A stretch of DNA of 64,000 nucleotides from Bosea sp. (in: a-proteobacteria). GTDB lineage: Bacteria; Pseudomonadota; Alphaproteobacteria; Rhizobiales; Beijerinckiaceae. The notes beneath the pieces are model-generated. The model searched no databases. It had not been told where the DNA came from and saw only the letters and a program-made list of their open reading frames with translations. Positions 8,918 through 17,923 of the stretch are shown piece by piece. Made by a program: the position numbers and the translations under genes. Location: contig JAAVVV010000001.1 of NCBI GenBank assembly GCA_023910605.1, positions 1,168,698 to 1,232,697 on the forward strand, in the 5' to 3' direction. Every line of letters begins with the position of its first letter. Position 1 is the first letter of the stretch.

Positions 8918-10759
8918 GTGGCCGGTGAAGGTCGCTCCGGGAGCGGCGTATTGCAGTCAGGATGGTTCACCGAAGCCCTGGGCACAGTTCACGACAGGCT
9001 CGTCCATCCGGATGCCCGTCGGGACCGCCGCGCGGCTGAAGCGCATGTGCGTTTCATGGCGGCACGCATCGTGTGCGTCAGCATCGCCTGCGGCGTCATG
9101 CCGGTCTATCTCCTGCTGCGCGACGCGCCTGCCCTGTTCGAGCTGACCCTGCTCTTCTCCGTCCTGCTGTTGCTGGCGCCGGTGGTCTTCCTCTCCCGCA
9201 CGGGAGAGCTGGACCGGGCCCATCACCTATCCTCCGTGTTGCTGAGCGGGGCCATCGCCGCCCTCGCCGTCCAGTCGGGCGGCCTTTCGTCCCATGCGCT
9301 GCCGCTGCTCTCCATCGTGCTGCTGGACACCGCCATATCCGGCTCGCGCCGGGCGCTTGCCGGCGCCATCGTCAGCGCCATTGCCGCACTGGCCGTCATC
9401 GCCGGTGCGCCCGTGGTGGAGCCCAGGGCGCTGCTGTCATCGGGTTTGGTGTCCTCGGTCCTGGTCGCCTATGCGCTGGCAATGGCCTGGATCTTCGTCA
9501 ACCGCGGCGAGCGCCATGCGCATTCCCAGATGCGCTCGGAGGCCCGCGCCACAGTCGCGCTCGACACGGTCGGCGACATCGTGCTCTGGCGCGAGGCGAG
9601 CGGGCAATTCTCCTTCGCCAACGCCGCAGCCCATGCCCATCTCGGCCTTGACTGGCGCGTCTTCGCCGAAAGCCTGCTCTTCGAGCGGATCAACATCGGC
9701 GACAGGCCCGCCTACCTCAAGGCGCTCTCCGATGCGCGCAGTGGTCCGGGCCAGGGCCAGGCAATGATCCGCCTCGCGGTCGGGCCGGAACCGAAGCATG
9801 GCACGCGCCTGTTCGAGATGTCGGCGCGCCCTGCCGGGCCATATGGCGGCGAGGATGCCGTGGTGATCGCCCTGCGCGACGTGACCGAGCGCCATGCCGC
9901 CGACGAGCGGCGCGAGCTGGCCCGCCGGGACGCCGAGCGCATAGCCACCAGCAAGGCCCAGTTTCTCGCCACGATGAGCCATGAGCTGCGCACCCCGCTC
10001 AACGCCATCATCGGCTTTTCGGAGCTGCTCACCCAGCCGGCCATCGTGCCGCAGGATGACCCGCGCCGCGATGAATATGCCCGCATCATCAACAGCTCCG
10101 GCCAGCATCTGCTTGAGGTCGTGAACGCCATCCTCGACATGTCGAAGATCGAGAGCGGCATGATGACCCTGGACCAGGAGCGGGTGGAGCCCGCCCGCAT
10201 CATCCAGTCGAGCCAGGAGATCCTCGCCGTGCGGGCTGCGAAAAAGGCTGTCGCGCTCACCGAGGCGATCGCGCCGGAGCTGCCCGACATCATCGCCGAT
10301 CGCCGCGCGCTCAAGCAGGTCATGCTCAACCTCATGTCGAACGCTGTCAAGTTCACGCCCGCCGGCGGCGAAGTCTCCGTCACCGTCGTGCGCGACCGCG
10401 ATCATGTCGAGTTCACGGTCACCGATAATGGCTGCGGCATCGCGGAAAGCGATCTCGGCAAGCTCGGAGCGCCCTTCTTCCAGGCAAGCGGGAACTATGA
10501 CCGGCTGCATGAGGGCACGGGCCTTGGCCTGTCGGTGGTGCGAGGCCTGCTCGGCCTCATGGGCGGCTCGATGATGATCGAGAGCGCGCCCGGCGCCGGC
10601 ACGCGCGTCGCCTTCCGGCTGCCCATTGCCGGCCTCGGGGCGAACAAGGGCTGCGAGCCGGTCAGCATCATGACGCGCATCCGCGCGCGCCGCCCGTCGC
10701 TCGATGGAGCCGAGGGCCACGGGGCGGACGCTCCTGTTGCGTCGCGGCTCAGCGCGTGA
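8918..10759 (+). CDS. PAS-containing membrane sensor histidine kinase, DivJ-like
   Basis: A 613-residue sensor kinase. About six hydrophobic segments (residues 48-200) are followed by a PAS-like region (RATVALDTVGDIVLWREASGQFSF) and a HisKA domain with the phospho-accepting His355 in TMSHELRTPLNAIIGFSELL. The HATPase domain has the N box (NLMSNAVKF), G1 (VTDNGCGI) and G2 (GTGLGLSVV) motifs. The segment GAPFFQASGNYDRLHEGTG closely resembles DivJ, the cell-cycle kinase acting on DivK in alphaproteobacteria. The start is GTG at 8918, the only upstream start in frame; an ATG at 9056 is the alternative. The DivJ assignment is inference. Confidence 0.82.
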   Translation: MAGEGRSGSGVLQSGWFTEALGTVHDRLVHPDARRDRRAAEAHVRFMAARIVCVSIACGVMPVYLLLRDAPALFELTLLFSVLLLLAPVVFLSRTGELDRAHHLSSVLLSGAIAALAVQSGGLSSHALPLLSIVLLDTAISGSRRALAGAIVSAIAALAVIAGAPVVEPRALLSSGLVSSVLVAYALAMAWIFVNRGERHAHSQMRSEARATVALDTVGDIVLWREASGQFSFANAAAHAHLGLDWRVFAESLLFERINIGDRPAYLKALSDARSGPGQGQAMIRLAVGPEPKHGTRLFEMSARPAGPYGGEDAVVIALRDVTERHAADERRELARRDAERIATSKAQFLATMSHELRTPLNAIIGFSELLTQPAIVPQDDPRRDEYARIINSSGQHLLEVVNAILDMSKIESGMMTLDQERVEPARIIQSSQEILAVRAAKKAVALTEAIAPELPDIIADRRALKQVMLNLMSNAVKFTPAGGEVSVTVVRDRDHVEFTVTDNGCGIAESDLGKLGAPFFQASGNYDRLHEGTGLGLSVVRGLLGLMGGSMMIESAPGAGTRVAFRLPIAGLGANKGCEPVSIMTRIRARRPSLDGAEGHGADAPVASRLSA

Positions 10760-10841
10760 AAGCCCGGCCCCACACCATAGCTCTTGCCGGCGTCAGGCCT
10801 GTGCCTGCAACCGGAAGCGCCTGTTTCCAGATGAGTTCCGC

Positions 10842-11567
10842 ATGTCCATGACCCTTGCCGCCCGCTCGCATCACGTCCATCACGTCTCGGGTCCCGCCCG
10901 GCGCGCGCAGCCCGCAGGCGCCGCCTTCGCGCCGCTGCTCTGGTTCCGCCGCAAGCTGCGCGCGCGGCCTGGCACGACGCTCGCCCACTGCGCCTTTGCC
11001 ATTGCGGCGGGGCTGATCCTGTTCAATGCGCTGGCCTTCCAGCGCGAGGCCAATACGCGCAGCTTCATCAATGTTTCCGCCGCACAGCCGGCGCGGCCCG
11101 ACGCGCCCGCGGCCGTCGCCGCTCTTCCGGCCCCGCCGGTGCGCCCGGCAGAGCTTCAGGCGCCCCAGCGCCCTCAGCCTTCTGCCACGCCTTCTGCCAC
11201 GCCTTCTGCCACGCCCTCTGCCGCGCCCTCTGCCGCGCCCTTGGCTGGCCGGCCGGTCGCCGATGCCTCGCGCGAGGTTGCCGCGCGCGATCCCATCGGC
11301 GATCTCATCCGGTCCGGCCAGATCGGCGCCGGCGCAGGGGCGCAGGCTGGCGGCGCGGCTGCGCCTGAGGCCCGGCCCGTCCTGGCCGCTCAGCGTGCGC
11401 TCAACCGCGTCGGCGCGGGGCCGGTGAAGGCCGATGGCGTGTTCGGCGAGGAGACCAGGGCCGCGATCGAGCGCTTCGAGCGCGAGCGCCGCATCCCGGT
11501 CACCCGTGAGTTGAGCCCACGCACGCTGCGCGAGTTGACGGCGGCGAGCGGTATCCGCATGGAGTGA
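10842..11567 (+). CDS. Membrane-anchored peptidoglycan-binding protein
   Basis: A 241-residue protein with one membrane segment (LAHCAFAIAAGLILFNALAF), then a Pro/Ala-rich linker and a C-terminal PG_binding_1 domain (AQRALNRVGAGPVKADGVFGEETRAAIERFERERRIP). The linker includes a PSAT/PSAA tandem repeat encoded by 12-bp DNA units (11178-11237). It probably ties the inner membrane to the cell wall. It follows the DivJ-like kinase by 82 bases and precedes the DUF1491 gene, an order I recall from other rhizobia. The start ATG at 10842 has a weak ribosome site; a second ATG lies two codons on. Confidence 0.75.
   Translation: MSMTLAARSHHVHHVSGPARRAQPAGAAFAPLLWFRRKLRARPGTTLAHCAFAIAAGLILFNALAFQREANTRSFINVSAAQPARPDAPAAVAALPAPPVRPAELQAPQRPQPSATPSATPSATPSAAPSAAPLAGRPVADASREVAARDPIGDLIRSGQIGAGAGAQAGGAAAPEARPVLAAQRALNRVGAGPVKADGVFGEETRAAIERFERERRIPVTRELSPRTLRELTAASGIRME
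11178..11237 (+). repeat. 12-bp tandem repeat, 5 units, in peptidoglycan-binding gene
   Basis: Three exact copies of CCTTCTGCCACG are followed by two copies of CCCTCTGCCGCG. They encode PSAT/PSAA units. The period is a multiple of three, so copy-number change would alter linker length without a frameshift. Confidence 0.85.
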
Positions 11568-11607
11568 TGAGGCTCTACCGGGGCGGGGCCGCATCACGGA
11601 GCACGGC

Positions 11608-11928
11608 TTGGCGCGTCTGCGCAGCGATTTCTGGGTATCGGCCTATCTGCGCCAGCGCGCCGCTGCTGGCGTCGTCGCCATGCTGCGCCGCCGTGGCGCG
11701 GCCGAGGCCGGGGCCATCTTCATCAAGGTCGACAGGCTGGACGGCGCCGCGCGCCTGTTCGCGCCTGCCCCGCCCGATCTCGCGCAAGGGGATGGCGAGC
11801 GCCGCTTCGAGCTGGTGCTGGAGGCCGATCCTCTCGCGGTGGAGGATCGCATGGCGCGCGAAATCCGTTTCGACAGCGATTTGTGGCTCGTCGAGGTCGA
11901 GGACCGCTCTGGCGAGGCCGGGCTCTGA
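11608..11928 (+). CDS. DUF1491 family protein
   Basis: A 106-residue protein of the alphaproteobacterial DUF1491 family (RLRSDFWVSAYLRQR, GAIFIKVDRLDG, FDSDLWLVEVEDR). Its biochemical role is unknown. The start appears to be TTG at 11608 with GGAG at 11598-11601. It lies downstream of the kinase and peptidoglycan-binding genes on the same strand, with a 40-base gap, and probably shares their transcript. It is convergent with the DUF2336 gene. Confidence 0.8.
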   Translation: MARLRSDFWVSAYLRQRAAAGVVAMLRRRGAAEAGAIFIKVDRLDGAARLFAPAPPDLAQGDGERRFELVLEADPLAVEDRMAREIRFDSDLWLVEVEDRSGEAGL

Positions 11929-11935
11929 GGCTGCA

Positions 11936-13054
11936 TCACTTCACGCGGCGGATGCGGTCGACAAGCTTCGTTGCGCCGGGCTTGCGCGTCGCCACGGCTG
12001 GCGGGCGCGATGTGTTGCCGCCGGGCGCCATGGCCGGAACATGCTGGCCGGTGCGCCAGGCGCCATGCGGCCAGCAGGCGGCGAGGATCATGTCGGCAGT
12101 GGCGCGCGATGTGCCGCGGAGCATCCACACCACGCTGTGGATGGCCTGCGAATCCTGCGCCACAGCGTCGCCCGTGCGCAGGATCATGCGGGTGGCGTCC
12201 TCGGGCCTTATCGCGAGCGCGAGGAGCGCGAGCCCCACGATCTCCCGTGCGGGGTCGCTCGTAGCGGCGGCCACGAAGGCCGCGTCCCGCTCGGTGATCG
12301 TCGCGATCTCCGTGACAAGGGCCGCGATGCCCTCGAGCGACACGTCCATCAGGCGCGCCAGCTCATCGAGGTTGGCTTCGCGATGGGGCGGCTCAATGCT
12401 GCGCTCCACGATGCGTCGTCCGATCGCCTCGCGCATCAGCAGCCGCTGCTCGGCGCTGGCGAAGGGATAGAGCGGGCTCAGCTCCACGATGTCGACATCC
12501 GTGCGCTCCAGAAGGGCCTGCGCCAGCAGCTGATCGCTGCGGGCGGCCGTCACCAGCCCGGACGCAACGGCCCGTTGCAGCGAGATGGCATGGTTCTGCG
12601 CCAGCGCCAGAGACACGGCCGGCTCGTTGCGGCCCAGCAATTCGAGCTGGTCCATGTCCTCGAGGTCCGGCCGCACCGCCAGCTTTGCGGCAAGCCTCGG
12701 ATCGGTGTGCGCGGCGGCATCGCGCCGGATGGCGGGCTTCAGCCGGATCGCGCCCTCGATGATCGCCTCGGCGACGCCGCCGCCACGGGCATAGAGCGCG
12801 TCGATCAGCGCGGCGGGAGCCTCGTCCCGCCCGGCCAGCCGCATCGCCAGCTCCCTCGCCGTTCGCTCATCCACCATGGGCAGGAGCGTCAAAGCCAGAG
12901 ACAGGAAAGGCTCGTTGTCAGTTTCGGCGGGCGGCTGGTGCAGGAAAAGCTCGACCTGCACCTTGAGCGTGGCGCGGGCCAGCCCGGGCGAGCTGGCGCT
13001 GGCCTGGAGGGCCAGTTCGTCGAAGGGCGATTTGCTATCGTGTCCGGTCGGCAT
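11936..13054 (-). CDS. DUF2336 domain protein
   Basis: A 372-residue alpha-helical, HEAT-like repeat protein of the DUF2336 family. Recognisable stretches are LKVQVELFLHQPPAETDNEP, LLPMVDERTARELAMRLAG, LLGRNEPAVSLALAQN and RLLMREAIGRRIVER. The family is common in alphaproteobacteria and has no settled function. ATG at 13054 is preferred to the TTG at 13066; neither has a good ribosome site. A second DUF2336 protein lies at 53329-54372. Confidence 0.8.
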   Translation of the reverse strand: MPTGHDSKSPFDELALQASASSPGLARATLKVQVELFLHQPPAETDNEPFLSLALTLLPMVDERTARELAMRLAGRDEAPAALIDALYARGGGVAEAIIEGAIRLKPAIRRDAAAHTDPRLAAKLAVRPDLEDMDQLELLGRNEPAVSLALAQNHAISLQRAVASGLVTAARSDQLLAQALLERTDVDIVELSPLYPFASAEQRLLMREAIGRRIVERSIEPPHREANLDELARLMDVSLEGIAALVTEIATITERDAAFVAAATSDPAREIVGLALLALAIRPEDATRMILRTGDAVAQDSQAIHSVVWMLRGTSRATADMILAACWPHGAWRTGQHVPAMAPGGNTSRPPAVATRKPGATKLVDRIRRVK

Positions 13055-13258
13055 GTTTTGACGCAACGCTTTGACTTTGATCTGTTGTCCGCAGGTTAGA
13101 ACGAAAGCATTAGCGGTCCGTTAACCATCGGCGGGCCTGATGCGGTTGGAATGTGAGTCGTCGGCAAGGTGGCCATCGCGCGCAATTGACGCGGTTGTCC
13201 GATCCTTGGTGAGCCAGAAGCGTCACTTCAGCGTCCGCTTTCCTTCAAGGAGAACGTC

Positions 13259-13459
13259 ATGGGTCAGGTGATCCCGTGGCCGAAGCCGGATAACCGATCG
13301 CCTCGGCCCGCACGCGACATCAACGGGCCGGGAGGGCGGATCATCCTGTTCCTCGGCGTCAGATATGAACGGCATGACGAGGCTGCCGGCGTGCCCCCGG
13401 ACGCCCGCGTCGCCCGTCCAGGGAGCGATAGGCCGCAACGCCGCCGCAAGCGGGTGTGA
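13259..13459 (+). CDS. Small conserved hypothetical protein (MGQVIPWP family)
   Basis: A 66-residue protein beginning MGQVIPWPKPD, with a core GGRIILFLGVRYERHD. I recall this core from short rhizobial proteins of unknown function. AAGGAG at 13247-13252 is well placed before the ATG. The tail is basic and Pro-rich, likely disordered. Its stop overlaps the start of the following lipoprotein gene (GTGA at 13456-13459), so the two are probably co-translated. Confidence 0.65.
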   Translation: MGQVIPWPKPDNRSPRPARDINGPGGRIILFLGVRYERHDEAAGVPPDARVARPGSDRPQRRRKRV

Positions 13460-14235
13460 GTTTCGCACCCGCGCTCCGGGCTATGCCGCCGGCCGCAGCG
13501 CTTATCGCCGTGCTTGGCCTCGGTCTCGGGCTTGCGGGCTGTGCATCCGATGTCGGCGATCTGGGCCGGGCGCGTCCTTCCATCTGGAACGATGCCATCA
13601 TGCCGGCCATCGGCTCCTATGCCGCCTCTGCCCGGGGCGAGCAGGTCTCGTCCTTCCACCTGACCGATGACGAGGAAGAGCTGCGCAGGCGGGCCTGGCG
13701 CTTCATCATGCCAGCCCATGAGCGCTCCTGGTTCCACAAGAACGTCCAGGAACTGGCACGCACCCGCATCATCCCGGTGGCCTGGCAGACGCTCTCGCCC
13801 GACCGCTATGGCGCGGCGCTGCTGAGTGGGTCCTTCCGCTCCGAGCACTCGCGCTACAGGCGCCTCGCCGAGGATGCGGTCGCCGACATGGCGTTGATCG
13901 CGCCCTTCCGGAAGATCGCGCAACGCGTCGCCGTCGCCGACAAGATCCGCATGCGCACCGTCTCCCTGTCGCCGGCCATCGAGCCGCCGACGCCCGAGAA
14001 CGCGGCAGCGCGTGTCGCGGAGAATGAAGGCATCGTGGCCTGGGTGCGCGAGCGGCTGCGCTATCGCCTCGCGAATTACCGCCATGCGCTTGACAATCTC
14101 GTGGTGGAGCTGCCCTCCAGCGAGGCGGTCATGGCCGAGCGCGCCATCCTCGCGCTCGAGGCCGAGGCCAAACTGCTTGAAGCCCTTGCAGGGCATGGTT
14201 ACCGCGCCGGCGCGACCGTGATCCTCAAGGATTGA
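13456..14235 (+). CDS. Putative lipoprotein of unknown function
   Basis: A 259-residue protein with a lipoprotein signal: a hydrophobic stretch ALIAVLGLGLGLAGCAS with lipobox LAGC at about residues 26-29. The mature part is largely helical and charged (LTDDEEELRRRAWRFIMPAHERSW, RLRYRLANYRHALDNLVVELPSSEAVMAERA). It starts with GTG overlapping the previous stop. I do not recognise a named domain. It is probably an envelope protein. Confidence 0.7.
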   Translation: MSFAPALRAMPPAAALIAVLGLGLGLAGCASDVGDLGRARPSIWNDAIMPAIGSYAASARGEQVSSFHLTDDEEELRRRAWRFIMPAHERSWFHKNVQELARTRIIPVAWQTLSPDRYGAALLSGSFRSEHSRYRRLAEDAVADMALIAPFRKIAQRVAVADKIRMRTVSLSPAIEPPTPENAAARVAENEGIVAWVRERLRYRLANYRHALDNLVVELPSSEAVMAERAILALEAEAKLLEALAGHGYRAGATVILKD

Positions 14236-14266
14236 GCCGAGCGCCGAACGAAGCGGCGGCAGTGGC

Positions 14267-14911
14267 TCAACCTGCTGCGCCGCAGGCCATCAGCTTCACC
14301 AGCGCTTCCGCCAGAGGCCGGTCCGAAGGCTGGCGCACCAGCGCGCGGGCCACCACGATGCCCTGGCGCGCCGGCGCGATCACCCTGAGTTCCCGCTGCG
14401 CCTCGCCGTCATCGTCGGCTGCGACGCGGCGGTCATACTGGCTGCGGTCGAGCACCACGAACTCGATCACCCCGCGCAGCGCCGCGCGGTCGGTCACGGC
14501 ATAGAACACCCCGCCGCCGTGCAGATGGAGCGAGATCGACAGCGGTGTAGGTCCGGTCCGCGCCGTGATCCTGAACGGGCCGTCCTCAAGGTCGAAGCCG
14601 CATGCGGCCATGGCGGTGAGCGGGTCGGCGTCGCGGATGCCAGCATCAGGATCGGCGGAAGCGGCGATCAGGTCCGCCCGTCCGGTTTCGCCGGCCGCCG
14701 CGAAGACCGAGGCCGCATCGCGCTGCGCATAGCGCGGGATCAGCAGCACGGTGAGCAGGTGCGCGATGCCTGCAAGCGCCACGAACAGGGCCAGCCGGTG
14801 CACGAGGCGCAGCCCGGCGCTCCGCAGCGCCTGTCCCTGAAGCGGCGGCCTGGGCGGCTCGCGAGGAGGTGTGGCAATTGCGGCCGCGCGATCGGAATCG
14901 GCTGTGCTCAT
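14267..14911 (-). CDS. DUF1254-type membrane protein
   Basis: A 214-residue protein with one membrane segment (LALFVALAGIAHLLTVLLIP) followed by the short DUF1254-like domain (GPFRITARTGPTPLSISLHLHGGGVFYAVTDRAA, VIEFVVLDRSQYD). In rhizobia this protein is encoded directly after a DUF1214 protein, as here: the DUF1214 gene ends 10 bases upstream of this start. The pair is thought to act in the envelope, but no reaction is established. Confidence 0.72.
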   Translation of the reverse strand: MSTADSDRAAAIATPPREPPRPPLQGQALRSAGLRLVHRLALFVALAGIAHLLTVLLIPRYAQRDAASVFAAAGETGRADLIAASADPDAGIRDADPLTAMAACGFDLEDGPFRITARTGPTPLSISLHLHGGGVFYAVTDRAALRGVIEFVVLDRSQYDRRVAADDDGEAQRELRVIAPARQGIVVARALVRQPSDRPLAEALVKLMACGAAG

Positions 14912-14921
14912 GACGCGCCGC

Positions 14922-15566
14922 TCATGGGCAGCCCAGCCTCTCGATGGCGGGCAGCGCCGCCTTGTTGAGCTGCGCCACGCTTGCCGAGGCTGGCGTGTCG
15001 TAGAACCGCAGGATCAGCGTGTAACGACCCCGATCGGGCGTCTGCAGCCAGACGCCGGGCTGCACCCGGGCCGACAGCGAAACCGTCACGCGCCCGCCTT
15101 CATCGGTGACGATGTCTGCATCGCTGATCGCCGCCGCCTGGTTCGCCAGAAGGGCGCGTCCGCCGCGATCCGCCACGGTCATGGTCCAGCCGCGCGAGGG
15201 CAGGGTGGCGCCGGTCAGGCGATAGTCGCAGGCACTGCTCAGCGCGTCTCCCGCATTGTCCACCCGTGCGCTGAACTGCACGCCCTCGCCGGCGGCAAGC
15301 GGCAGGTGTGGTCCGCGCGCCAGGATGGCGCGGCCATAAGGGTCGACATCGCTCGCCCCCATGCGCGGGAAGCTCTCCCATGGCCCGATGCTGGCGGCTC
15401 CGAGCGGCGGGCGCTCGCCCAGCAGCGCCCAGACCGAGCCCATGCCGGCTGCAAGCGCCCCGAAGACGAGCAGCGCCAGATGGCGCGTCTTCATGTCGGG
15501 CCGCGCGGTTCCGGACCGGTCGCGCCACGGCAGCACGAGCGGCGCCTTGCGGGTGCTCCCGGCCAT
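14922..15566 (-). CDS. DUF1214 domain membrane protein
   Basis: A 214-residue protein with one N-terminal membrane segment (LALLVFGALAAGMGSVWAL). The DUF1214 domain follows: IGPWESFPRMGASDVDPYGRA, LPLAAGEGVQFSARVDNAG, GWTMTVADRGGRALLANQAA and DRGRYTLILRFYDTPAS. ATG at 15566 has AGGGG 8 bases upstream; an ATG at 15494 lacks a site. The start lies inside a 17-bp tandem repeat that also covers the stop codon of the upstream penicillin-binding protein gene. It probably works with the adjacent DUF1254 protein. Confidence 0.75.
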   Translation of the reverse strand: MAGSTRKAPLVLPWRDRSGTARPDMKTRHLALLVFGALAAGMGSVWALLGERPPLGAASIGPWESFPRMGASDVDPYGRAILARGPHLPLAAGEGVQFSARVDNAGDALSSACDYRLTGATLPSRGWTMTVADRGGRALLANQAAAISDADIVTDEGGRVTVSLSARVQPGVWLQTPDRGRYTLILRFYDTPASASVAQLNKAALPAIERLGCP

Positions 15567-15629
15567 CACCGCGCCCCTGCCATCACCGCGCCTCTGCCAT
15601 CACCGCGCCTCTGCCATCAGCGCACCTCG
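15562..15629. repeat. 17-bp tandem repeat, about four units
   Basis: The units are GCCATCACCGCGCCCCT (15562-15578), two copies of GCCATCACCGCGCCTCT (15579-15595 and 15596-15612) and a diverged copy from 15613. The array joins the 3' end of the penicillin-binding protein gene to the 5' end of the DUF1214 gene on the minus strand. Confidence 0.85.
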
Positions 15630-17872
15630 GCGATGCGGCCCCCGCGCGGGCTCGTCGAGGCCTCGCGGAAGCCAGGCTGGGGCCCGCCGGCCGCCGAGAT
15701 GTCAACGCCGCCGCCCGGCTGCACCGAACGGAACATGTCCTCGACGCGGGTGATCACCTCAAAGGAGCGGCGCGAGAGATGTCCTGCCCTGAGCTGCTGC
15801 AACTGGTCGCTGGGCTGGGCCCCGGGCGCACCCGCAACCGTGCTCGCGCGCGGGTCGGGCTGTGTGGTGATCACGCCCGGAATGGGTTTGAGCTCCAACC
15901 CGGCATGGGCGAAGTTCATGATTTCCTTGAAGGTCATGGCCGGCAGCGAGCCGCCCGTCATGTTGTTCGTCTCACTGGAATCGTCATTGCCAAACCAGAC
16001 GCCGGTGACAAGGTTGCCGGTGTAGCCGACATACCACGCATCCTTGTAGCCGTTGGTGGTGCCGGTCTTGCCGGCCGACACGACCCCGTCAAGCGCCGCG
16101 CGCCGGCCCGTGCCTTCGGTGGGCACCTTCGACAGGATGAAGTTCATGTCCTGAGCAACGCCCGTGGCGATGGCCTGCTCGGGGCGTGGCGCATCGCGGT
16201 CACGGCGCCATATGGGCGTGCCGTTGGAGGAGAACACCTCGATCGCGGCATGGGGCCGGGTCTGGCGCCCGCCGCTGGCAAGGGTGGCATAGCCGGCCGT
16301 CATGTCGAGGACCGTGACCTCGGCGGCGCCGATGGGCAAAGCCACGCTGTCGGTCAGCGGCGTGGAGACAAGGCCCATGCGCCGCGACGTATCGATGATG
16401 CGGCGGCGGCCGAGCGCTGCGGCGCGGCCTTCATGCATCTCGCCCATCGCCCGTCCCATCTGGATCGACATGCGGACCGGGATGGTGTTGATCGATTTGG
16501 CCATGGCCACGGTCAGCGGCATCGATCCCGCATAGGACCGGCCGTAATTGTTGGGGCACCAGTTGCCGATGCAGACGGGCGCATCCGTCACGATCGAATT
16601 GGGCTTGAACAGGCCCTGCGTCATGGCGGCGGTGTAGACGAAGGGCTTGAAGGACGAGCCGGGCTGGCGCGCCGCATCGGTGGCGCGGTTGAACTGGCTG
16701 GCGCCATAGTCGCGCCCGCCCACCATGGCGCGCACGCCGCCATCGACATCCATGGTCACGGTCGCGGCCTGGGTGGCGCTGTAGTCGGGGCCATGCTGGC
16801 GCAGGATCTGCTCCACGACCTGGTCCGCCTTGGCCTGGATGGCCGGATCATGCTGCGTCTTCACGATCAGCACCCGATCCGTGCCGAAGGCGCCGGTTCC
16901 CGCCATTTGCGCCACATCGGCGAAGGCCCAGTCGAGATAATAGTCGGGCGACGAGCCGCGTGCCCGGTCGACGGGCGTTGCCGGATTGCGCCGCGCGCTG
17001 TCCACCTGGCCGGCAGTGAGAAAGCCGGCCTCGACCATGTTGGACAGCACGTCCAGGGCCCGTGCCCGCGCGGCAGGCAGGTTCACATGCGGCGCGAAGC
17101 GGGTCGGCGCCTTGAACAGGCCGGCCAGCATGGCCGACTCGGCCAGCGTCACGTCCTTCACCGACTTGCCGAAATAATATTCGGCAGCCGCACCCACGCC
17201 GAAGGCGCCGCCACCCATATAGGCGCGGTCGAGATAAAGCTTGAGGATCTCGTTCTTGCTGAGCCGCTGCTCGAGCCAGACGGCGAGGAAGGCTTCCTTG
17301 ATCTTGCGGTCGAGCGATCGCTCATTGTTGAGAAACAGGTTCTTGGCGAGTTGCTGGGTGATCGTCGAGCCGCCCTGCACAACCCCCGAGGCGCGGGCGT
17401 TCACGCTGAGCGCGCGCACCAGCCCGATCGGATCGATGCCGACATGCTCATAAAAGCGCCGGTCCTCGGTCGCGAGGGCCGCCTTGACGAGATGGTCGGG
17501 GAGGTGCTCCAGCCGGACCGAGTCATCCTGCCGGATGCCCCGCTTGCCGATTTCCGAGCCGTAGCGATCGAGGAAGGTGACGGCGAGGGGCTGGCGCCGC
17601 ACGAAATCCTCATCGGCGTCGCGCAATGCGGAATGCGCCATGGCCGTGAGGAGCAAGAGCCCGGCCAAACCGACGGCCAGCCCCTCGCTCGCGAACTCGA
17701 CGACGAACCGGCGCCCCCCCGAAACCGCGAAGACGCCCATCATGGACCGGAAGCGTTCATGCCGGTCTGCTGCCCTCCGGGCCGCTTCATGGAGCGCGGA
17801 GTCGAGCGCTGCGTCGGCGCCGAGCGCCAGACGCTTGAACCGGCTCCAGAGGGTCTTGCGCTGGAATTCCAC
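15617..17872 (-). CDS. Class A penicillin-binding protein (PBP1A family)
   Basis: A bifunctional peptidoglycan synthase of about 751 residues. One membrane segment (GLAVGLAGLLLLTAMA) precedes the GT51 transglycosylase (ALATEDRRFYEHVGID, GGSTITQQLAKNL, KEAFLAVWLEQRLSK). The transpeptidase has the serine motif SSFK (RQPGSSFKPFVYTAA), the second motif SIN (AKSINTIP) and KTGTT. GTG at 17872 with AGGA upstream gives VEFQRKTLWSRFK as the start; a TTG at 17923 would add 17 residues. It builds and cross-links cell wall at the inner membrane. Confidence 0.92.
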   Translation of the reverse strand: MEFQRKTLWSRFKRLALGADAALDSALHEAARRAADRHERFRSMMGVFAVSGGRRFVVEFASEGLAVGLAGLLLLTAMAHSALRDADEDFVRRQPLAVTFLDRYGSEIGKRGIRQDDSVRLEHLPDHLVKAALATEDRRFYEHVGIDPIGLVRALSVNARASGVVQGGSTITQQLAKNLFLNNERSLDRKIKEAFLAVWLEQRLSKNEILKLYLDRAYMGGGAFGVGAAAEYYFGKSVKDVTLAESAMLAGLFKAPTRFAPHVNLPAARARALDVLSNMVEAGFLTAGQVDSARRNPATPVDRARGSSPDYYLDWAFADVAQMAGTGAFGTDRVLIVKTQHDPAIQAKADQVVEQILRQHGPDYSATQAATVTMDVDGGVRAMVGGRDYGASQFNRATDAARQPGSSFKPFVYTAAMTQGLFKPNSIVTDAPVCIGNWCPNNYGRSYAGSMPLTVAMAKSINTIPVRMSIQMGRAMGEMHEGRAAALGRRRIIDTSRRMGLVSTPLTDSVALPIGAAEVTVLDMTAGYATLASGGRQTRPHAAIEVFSSNGTPIWRRDRDAPRPEQAIATGVAQDMNFILSKVPTEGTGRRAALDGVVSAGKTGTTNGYKDAWYVGYTGNLVTGVWFGNDDSSETNNMTGGSLPAMTFKEIMNFAHAGLELKPIPGVITTQPDPRASTVAGAPGAQPSDQLQQLRAGHLSRRSFEVITRVEDMFRSVQPGGGVDISAAGGPQPGFREASTSPRGGRIAEVR

Positions 17873-17923
17873 GCCCTCGTTCCTGATCCTGTTCTGATCC
17901 CGAAATGCATGCTTCCGGATCAA

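Noticed and set aside
11178..11237. Short regular repeats considered as a CRISPR array
   Set aside because: The 12-bp units are contiguous with no spacers and encode PSAT repeats in frame. No cas gene is present in the window.
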